From Paracoccus alkanivorans (GTDB taxonomy: Bacteria; Pseudomonadota; Alphaproteobacteria; Rhodobacterales; Rhodobacteraceae), in assembly GCF_003697785.1 (NCBI RefSeq), contig NZ_QOKZ01000001.1, positions 496,001-560,000 of the forward strand: 64,000 nt of DNA. The letters are read 5' to 3'. The notes under the pieces were generated by a model, which was not told the DNA's origin, made no database searches, and saw only the letters and a list, made by a program, of their open reading frames with translations. A program made the translations under genes and the position numbers. This document shows, piece by piece, positions 58,608 through 64,000 of this stretch (positions are counted from its first letter, which is position 1; each line of letters begins with the position of its first letter).

Positions 58608-60092
58608 ATGGCGAAGGATAAAAATAAACAGCCCCGTCCCAAGGCGGAAACGCCGAAGGGCTTTCGCGACTATTTTGGCGCGGATGTGACCGAACGCAAG
58701 GCGATGCTGGACCGTATCGCGGAAATATACGATCGCCATGGGTTCGACCCGCTGGAAACAAGTGCCGTCGAGACGGTGGAGGCGCTTGGAAAATTCCTGC
58801 CCGATGTGGATCGTCCCAATGCCGGTGTCTTCGCATGGCAGGAAGAGGCAGTACCGGGCGGCGGCTCGGGCGATTGGCTGGCGCTGCGCTATGACCTGAC
58901 CGCGCCGCTGGCGCGGGTGGCCGCGCAGTTCCGCAACGATCTGCCCACGCCCTACCGGCGCTATGCGATGGGCCCCGTCTGGCGCAACGAGAAGCCGGGG
59001 CCGGGGCGGTTCCGGCAGTTCTATCAATGTGACGCGGATACCGTGGGTTCGGCCTCGGTGGCGGCGGATGCCGAGATCTGCGCGATGCTGGCCGATGCGC
59101 TGGAAGCCGTGGGGATCGGGAGGGGCGATTACATCGTGCGGATCAATAACCGCAAGGTGCTGAACGGCGTGCTGGAGGCAGCAGGTGTCGATGGCGGGGA
59201 AAAGGCCGAGGACGTGCTGCGCCAGATCGACAAGTTCGACAAGGTGGGCCGCGATGGTGTGCTGGACCTTTTGACCACCGGCCGCAAGGATGACAGCGGC
59301 GCCTTCATCGACGGCGTCGGGCTGAGCGAGTCGCAGGCCGCGCCGGTCCTTGCCTTCCTGACCTCGAAGGGCGGCGACAATGCCGCCACACTGGACAACC
59401 TGCGCGAAGCGGTGAGCGCATCGAGCATCGGTGCCGAGGGAGTGGACGAGCTGGCGCAGATCGCCGCCATGCTGAAGGCGATGGGCATAGGCGAGGATCG
59501 CGCGGTGATCGACCCCTCGGTGGTGCGGGGCCTCGGCTACTATACCGGCCCGGTTTTCGAGGCGGAGCTGACCTTCGAGATCCTCGACGACAAGGGCCGC
59601 AAGCGGCAATTCGGCTCTGTCGCGGGGGGCGGGCGTTATGACGGGCTGGTGGAGCGCTTTACCGGCCAGAAGGTCCCGGCGACCGGGATCAGCATCGGCG
59701 TAGACCGGCTGCTGGCCGCTCTGCGCGCCAAGGGGCTGGCCGGTGCGGATGCGATGGGGCCGGTGGTCGTGACAGTGATGGATCGCGACCGGATGGCCGA
59801 TTACCAGGCCATGGCCGCGGATCTGCGCGCCGCCGGAATCCGGGCCGAGGTTTACCTAGGCAATCCGAAGAATTTCGGCAACCAGTTGAAATATGCCGAC
59901 AAGCGCGGCGCTCCGGTCGCCATCATCCAGGGTGGGGACGAGGCCGAGCGTGGCGTGGTGCAGGTCAAGGACCTGGTGCTGGGCGCGAAACTCGCCGCCG
60001 AGGCCAGCCATGACGAATGGAAAGCACAGCCCGCGCAGACCGAGGTGCCACGCGAAAAGCTGGTGGATGAAGTGCGGCGGATTCTGGGATGA
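58608..60092 (+). CDS. hisS: Histidyl-tRNA synthetase
   Basis: A class II synthetase, 494 residues. Motif 2 ([29 protein letters not shown]) and motif 3 ([30 protein letters not shown]) are clear, with the histidine-specific [14 protein letters not shown]. The ATG at 58608 follows an AAAGG site; a longer frame is unlikely. It overlaps hisZ by 4 bases, linking synthetase and histidine synthesis genes. Confidence 0.97.
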   Translation: MAKDKNKQPRPKAETPKGFRDYFGADVTERKAMLDRIAEIYDRHGFDPLETSAVETVEALGKFLPDVDRPNAGVFAWQEEAVPGGGSGDWLALRYDLTAPLARVAAQFRNDLPTPYRRYAMGPVWRNEKPGPGRFRQFYQCDADTVGSASVAADAEICAMLADALEAVGIGRGDYIVRINNRKVLNGVLEAAGVDGGEKAEDVLRQIDKFDKVGRDGVLDLLTTGRKDDSGAFIDGVGLSESQAAPVLAFLTSKGGDNAATLDNLREAVSASSIGAEGVDELAQIAAMLKAMGIGEDRAVIDPSVVRGLGYYTGPVFEAELTFEILDDKGRKRQFGSVAGGGRYDGLVERFTGQKVPATGISIGVDRLLAALRAKGLAGADAMGPVVVTVMDRDRMADYQAMAADLRAAGIRAEVYLGNPKNFGNQLKYADKRGAPVAIIQGGDEAERGVVQVKDLVLGAKLAAEASHDEWKAQPAQTEVPREKLVDEVRRILG

Positions 60093-61147
60093 CCTCCAAG
60101 CGCGACAAGCAGGTGCTCGGCCAGAAGCTGCTGGCGGCGTTCCGCGATGCCGGGGCGGTCGAGATCGCGCCCGACATCCTGTTGCCCGCCGAAAGCCTGC
60201 TGGATCTTTACGGCGAGGATATCCGCGCCCGCGCCTATGTCACCGCCGATCCGATCCGGGGCGAGATGATGCTGCGGCCCGATTTCACCGTCCCCGTGGT
60301 GCAGGCGCATATGGAGAACGGCGCGGAACCGGCACGCTATTGCTATCTGGGGGAGGTGTTCCGCAAGCAGGACATGGGCGATACTCGCCCCGAGAATCCG
60401 CGCGACAATGAATACCTGCAGGCGGGGTTCGAGCTGTTCTCGCGCGAGGCAGGCGCGGATGCCGAAATATTTGCCTTGTTCCACCGCCTTCTGGCGTCCT
60501 ATGGCGCCCGGTCCGAAACCGGCGATATGGGCCTGCTGCGGGACGCGGTCCGGGGCCTGCCCCTGCCCGATCCACGCCGCGATGCGCTGCTGCATCACAT
60601 CTGGCGGCCCCTGCGTTTTCAACGCCTGCTGGCGCGTTTCTCGACCCCCGCCATGGCTCGCGACTTCCCGGAGCCTCGGGCCAACTGGTCGGGCCTGCGC
60701 AGCGAGTCGGAAATGGTGACACGGATCGCCCGGCTGCGCGCCGATGCCGCCACCGCGCCGCTGCCCGCCATCTGGAGCGAGCGGCTTGAGCGGCTTTTCG
60801 CGGTGCGTGGCCCTGCGCCAGAGGCATTGGCGGCGCTGCGGGAACTCGCATCGGACTGGTCCGGGATCGCACCGGCAGTCGAACGGATCGAGACCCGGTT
60901 CGCGGCAATCGCCAATGCCGGGATAGACCCGGCACAGGTTGTCTTCGACGCGAGTCATGGCCGGACGACGATGGAATATTACGATGGCTTCACCTTCAGC
61001 TTCCTGGCCGGGCATCCGGATTGGCCGCCGCTGGCCACGGGCGGGCGCTATGATGCGCTGACGGCGGTGCTGGGCAAGGGCCGTGCCATCCCGGCGGTGG
61101 GCGGCATCATACGCCCCGGATTGCTGGCGGAACTGGAGGCGACATGA
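60089..61147 (+). CDS. hisZ: ATP phosphoribosyltransferase regulatory subunit HisZ
   Basis: A HisRS-like protein with no aminoacylation role, which activates short-form HisG. The 352-residue protein has class II motifs ([61 protein letters not shown]). It overlaps hisS and hisG by 4 bases each. Its presence beside short HisG is the expected arrangement. Confidence 0.95.
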   Translation: MTSKRDKQVLGQKLLAAFRDAGAVEIAPDILLPAESLLDLYGEDIRARAYVTADPIRGEMMLRPDFTVPVVQAHMENGAEPARYCYLGEVFRKQDMGDTRPENPRDNEYLQAGFELFSREAGADAEIFALFHRLLASYGARSETGDMGLLRDAVRGLPLPDPRRDALLHHIWRPLRFQRLLARFSTPAMARDFPEPRANWSGLRSESEMVTRIARLRADAATAPLPAIWSERLERLFAVRGPAPEALAALRELASDWSGIAPAVERIETRFAAIANAGIDPAQVVFDASHGRTTMEYYDGFTFSFLAGHPDWPPLATGGRYDALTAVLGKGRAIPAVGGIIRPGLLAELEAT

Positions 61148-61824
61148 TCCGGCTTGGGGTGCCCTCCAAGGGGCGGTTGATGGAGCAGACATTCGACTGG
61201 TTCGCGGATCGCGGCGTGCGCTTATCGCGCAGCGGCTCGGATCGTGAATATGCCGGCAGGGTCGAAGGCGCCGAGGACGTGTCGCTGGTGCTGCTGTCGG
61301 CCGGGGAAATCCCGCGGGAGCTGCGGGCGGGCCGGATCGAGTTGGGCGTGACCGGCACCGACCTGGTGCGCGAGAAGCTGGCCGGATGGCGCTCGGATAT
61401 CATCGAGCTCGCCGGGATGGGCTTTGGCCATGCTGACCTGATCCTCGCCGTTCCCGAGTGCTGGCGCGATTGCGACACTTTGGACGACCTGACCTCGATT
61501 GCCCGCGATTTCCGCGCCACGCATGGTTTCCGGCTGCGCATCGCGACGAAATATCACCGGCTGGTGCGGGCATGGCTGGCCAGCCACGAGGTCGCCGATT
61601 ATCAGTTGGTGGACAGTCAGGGCGCGACCGAAGGCACGGTGGCGAACCAGACCGCCGAGGCGATTGCCGATATTACCAGTTCGGGCGAAACCCTGCGGGC
61701 CAATAACCTGAAAATCCTGTCGGAAGAGCCGATCCTGCGCTCTCAGGCGACGTTGTTCGCCAATCGCGCGGCAACGGGGCCAGAACTGGACCGGTTTCTG
61801 TCGCTGCTCGGGGTGAATGCCTAG
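61144..61824 (+). CDS. hisG: ATP phosphoribosyltransferase, short form
   Basis: Catalyses the first step of histidine synthesis. It is 226 residues, the short form without the C-terminal regulatory domain, which needs HisZ. Features: LGVPSKGRLMEQTFDWFADRGVRL, the GVTGTDLVREKL loop and DSQGATEGTVANQTAEAIADITSSGETLRANNLKIL. It ends 32 bases before the convergent murD stop. Confidence 0.95.
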   Translation: MIRLGVPSKGRLMEQTFDWFADRGVRLSRSGSDREYAGRVEGAEDVSLVLLSAGEIPRELRAGRIELGVTGTDLVREKLAGWRSDIIELAGMGFGHADLILAVPECWRDCDTLDDLTSIARDFRATHGFRLRIATKYHRLVRAWLASHEVADYQLVDSQGATEGTVANQTAEAIADITSSGETLRANNLKILSEEPILRSQATLFANRAATGPELDRFLSLLGVNA

Positions 61825-61855
61825 GCGGACGAGCGCTCAGGCAAACTTTACCGGA

Positions 61856-63259
61856 TCACCCTGCCTTCAGCCCCTCGACCAACGCGGTAAAATGCTCGCC
61901 GCGTTTCTCGAAATTCGGATACTGGTCGAAACTGGCAGCGGCAGGGGCAAGCAGGACAGTTTCGCCCGGTTCCGCCTCGGCACTTGCGTTCGCGACCGCC
62001 TGCTCCATCGTTTCCGAGATTTCATAGGGCGTCTGGCCGATCTCCAGCGCGAAATCCCGCGCCGAATGGCCGATCAGATAGGCCTTGGTCACATGTTCCA
62101 GCCAGGGGCTCAGCGCCGCGATCCCGCCATCCTTGCCAAGCCCCCCGGCGATCCAGCGGATACGCTGGAAAGCCTGCAACGCCTTGGCGGCGGCATCGAC
62201 ATTCGTCGCCTTGGAATCATTGACGTAACGGACGCCCCCGATCTCGGCCACCAATTGGCTGCGATGCGGCAGCCCGGCGAAACTGTGGAAAGCCGCCTCG
62301 ATCTCGCGCGGGGCCAGCCCCACCGCCCGGCAGGCCGCATAGGCGGCACAGGCGTTCTGGTGATTATGCGCGCCCGGCAATCCGGAAATCCCACGCAAAT
62401 CGATCGAGGCCACCTGCCGCCCCTTGCGATATTCGGCCAGAAACCCCTTGCGGGCAAAGACCGACCAGGCCGCGCGGTCCAGCTTCTGCCCCGCCGAGAT
62501 CCGGATCACCCGGTCATCCGAAGGCGCCGTCGCCAGTTGTCCGGCAAGATACAGCCCCTCGGGTTCGTCGATGCCGATGACCGCGCGGTCAGGCCCGCCT
62601 TCGGCGAACAGGCGGCGTTTCGCCGCGAAATATCCGCCCGTCCCGCCATGCCGGTCAAGGTGATCCGGCGTCAGATTGGTGAACACGGCGACATCCGGCG
62701 TCAGCGCCCGCGCCAGTTCGGTCTGGTAGCTGGACAGTTCCAGCACCACCACCTCGCCATCCCGCGCGGGTTCCAGCGACAAGACGCCGGTGCCGATATT
62801 GCCGCCCATCTGGCTGGGCCGGCCGCTTTCTTTCAGGATATGGTGGATCAGTGCCGTGGTGGTGGATTTGCCATTCGAGCCGGTCACCGCGATCACCTTG
62901 GGCGCACGGTCGAAACCGTCCCAGTCAGCGCTCGCATAGCTGCGGAAGAACAGGCCGATATCGTTATCCACCGGCACGCCAAGCGCATAGGCCCTGGCGA
63001 TCACCGGGTGCGGGTTGGGATAAAGATGCGGAATGCCCGGAGAAGTGACCAGCATAGTGACGCCATGCCATGCCTCGTCCCGGTTCAGATCGGCGATATG
63101 CAACCCCTCGGCTTCGGCTGCCTCGCGGGTGTCCACGCCGTCATCCCACGCGACGACATGCGCCCCGCCGGCCTGCAGGGCGGCGGCGGTCGCCTTGCCC
63201 GAACGGCCAAGGCCGAGGACGGCGACGGTCTGATCTTCAACGCCTTGGACAGGGATCAT
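61856..63259 (-). CDS. murD: UDP-N-acetylmuramoyl-L-alanine-D-glutamate ligase
   Basis: Adds D-glutamate to UDP-MurNAc-L-Ala. The N-terminal Rossmann-like [18 protein letters not shown], the ATP-binding [19 protein letters not shown], the [11 protein letters not shown] motif and the C-terminal [30 protein letters not shown] are intact. The ATG at 63259 ([10 protein letters not shown]) gives 467 residues; 12 upstream residues are unlikely. It is followed in the division/wall direction by mraY upstream, with a composite repeat between. Confidence 0.95.
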   Translation of the reverse strand: MIPVQGVEDQTVAVLGLGRSGKATAAALQAGGAHVVAWDDGVDTREAAEAEGLHIADLNRDEAWHGVTMLVTSPGIPHLYPNPHPVIARAYALGVPVDNDIGLFFRSYASADWDGFDRAPKVIAVTGSNGKSTTTALIHHILKESGRPSQMGGNIGTGVLSLEPARDGEVVVLELSSYQTELARALTPDVAVFTNLTPDHLDRHGGTGGYFAAKRRLFAEGGPDRAVIGIDEPEGLYLAGQLATAPSDDRVIRISAGQKLDRAAWSVFARKGFLAEYRKGRQVASIDLRGISGLPGAHNHQNACAAYAACRAVGLAPREIEAAFHSFAGLPHRSQLVAEIGGVRYVNDSKATNVDAAAKALQAFQRIRWIAGGLGKDGGIAALSPWLEHVTKAYLIGHSARDFALEIGQTPYEISETMEQAVANASAEAEPGETVLLAPAAASFDQYPNFEKRGEHFTALVEGLKAG

Positions 63260-63283
63260 CACTTGCACCTTTTCAGCCTCGGC

Positions 63284-63334
63284 CGGGGGTTTCACACCCC
63301 CGAACCCCCGTGAGGTATTTGCACAAAGAAGAAG
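63284..63334. repeat. Composite intergenic repeat, mraY-murD copy
   Basis: A perfect 7-bp hairpin (63284-63290 with 63296-63302) is followed by the repeat core at 63313-63334. On the minus strand the core begins 5 bases after the mraY stop and precedes murD. Same order as at 58245-58327. Confidence 0.7.
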
Positions 63335-63338
63335 AGTA

Positions 63339-64000
63339 TCAGCGCAGCTTGAGCGTCGCCAGCCCGATCAGGCCGAGAACCAGCGCGATGATCCAGAAGC
63401 GGATCACGATCTGCGCCTCTCCCCAGCCCTTCTTCTCGAAATGGTGGTGGATCGGGGCCATCAGGAAGACACGTTTGCCGGTGCGCTTGAAATAGAGCAC
63501 CTGGATGATGACACTGAGCGCCTCGACCACGAAGAGCCCGCCGACGATGGCCAGCACGATCTCGTGCTTGGTGACCACGGCGATGGCGCCGAGCGAGCCG
63601 CCCAGGGCCAGCGAGCCGGTATCGCCCATGAAGACCGCGGCGGGAGGCGCATTATACCACAGGAAGCCCAGCCCGCCCCCGATCAGGGCCGCGACGAAGA
63701 TCAGGATCTCGCCCGTTCCCGGCACCTGGTGCACGCCAAGATATTCGGTGAAATCAACCCGGCCGACCGTGTAGGCGATCACGCCCAGGGTTCCGGCGGC
63801 GATCATCACCGGCATGATCGCCAGCCCGTCCAGCCCGTCGGTCAGGTTCACCGCATTCGCGGCCCCGACGATCACGATCATGCCGAAGGGAACGAACAGC
63901 AGGCCGAGATTGAGCAATGCGTCCTTGAATACCGGCATCGCCAGTTGCCCGCTCAGATCCGCCGGATGCAGCCACATCGCCCAGGCCGAGGCGATGAAGG
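63339..64000 (-). CDS. mraY: Phospho-MurNAc-pentapeptide transferase (5' end beyond window)
   Basis: Makes lipid I at the inner membrane. Only the C-terminal part is present; the frame stays open to the window edge (…[17 protein letters not shown]…). [16 protein letters not shown] is the NLTDGLDG signature, with [15 protein letters not shown] and the end [23 protein letters not shown], all typical MraY. Several transmembrane segments are visible. It belongs to the division/cell wall cluster with murD downstream. Confidence 0.95.
   Translation of the reverse strand, partial: FIASAWAMWLHPADLSGQLAMPVFKDALLNLGLLFVPFGMIVIVGAANAVNLTDGLDGLAIMPVMIAAGTLGVIAYTVGRVDFTEYLGVHQVPGTGEILIFVAALIGGGLGFLWYNAPPAAVFMGDTGSLALGGSLGAIAVVTKHEIVLAIVGGLFVVEALSVIIQVLYFKRTGKRVFLMAPIHHHFEKKGWGEAQIVIRFWIIALVLGLIGLATLKLR

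Overview
The window is a GC-rich, gene-dense chromosomal segment that looks like an alphaproteobacterium of the Rhodobacteraceae, most like Paracoccus or a close relative. This is inferred from gene content and gene order: LpxI in place of LpxH, a PuuE-OHCU decarboxylase fusion, small Rhodobacterales-type membrane proteins and lipoproteins, the pccB...pccA...methylmalonyl-CoA mutase cluster, and short-form HisG with HisZ. No marker such as 16S rRNA is present to fix the species. I see no insertion sequences, prophage, CRISPR array or rRNA; the segment is mostly core chromosome.

Layout. 1-4.1 kb: the end of a ROK-family gene, then the minus-strand dTDP-rhamnose operon rfbC-B-D-A. 4.4-8.8 kb: tRNA-Gly, a DUF1489 gene, trigger factor with a strong terminator, a TauE/SafE permease and RidA. 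7.7-17.8 kb: one long minus-strand run made of moxR, DUF58, a BatA/DUF4159 protein and a VWA/amidotransferase-like protein, followed by the lipid A genes fabZ-lpxA-lpxI-lpxB. 17.8-21.4 kb: DUF1285, hydroxypyruvate isomerase, a 24-residue membrane peptide, glutaminase, and an Xre-RES toxin-antitoxin pair. 21.5-26.1 kb: typA, then ahcY-metK behind a structured leader. 26-30.7 kb: a RatA/COQ10-like protein, a zinc metallopeptidase, YqaA and DsbB membrane proteins, and a chemoreceptor. 30.9-40.4 kb: gyrA, an AI-2E-type permease, pgeF/methyltransferase/lgt, ubiK, an RluA-type pseudouridine synthase and rpoH. 40.5-46.4 kb: purine transport and ureide catabolism, purN/purM and a CAT-anticodon tRNA. 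46.4-55.5 kb: propionyl-CoA carboxylation and methylmalonyl-CoA mutase genes with small lipoproteins between them. 55.6-64 kb: thiN, purA, slyX, hisS-hisZ-hisG, murD and the start-truncated mraY.

How the genes work together. Several pathways are locally complete or nearly so: dTDP-L-rhamnose synthesis, the middle steps of lipid A synthesis, the SAH/SAM steps of the methyl cycle (ahcY, metK), propionyl-CoA to succinyl-CoA (pccB, pccA, mutase), and late ureide breakdown (PuuE-OHCU decarboxylase, ureidoglycine aminohydrolase) opposite a purine permease.

The least explained items are these: a composite intergenic repeat (hairpin plus a core resembling TATTTGNRCAARGAAGAAG) found just after stop codons at four loci; the ahcY leader, which can fold as a pseudoknot that resembles but does not match SAM-II; the MoxR-DUF58-DUF4159-VWA operon joined to the lipid A genes; the RES toxin pair; and twin glycine-zipper lipoproteins between pccB and pccA. 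Functions are assigned by reading motifs and family resemblance, without database searches.
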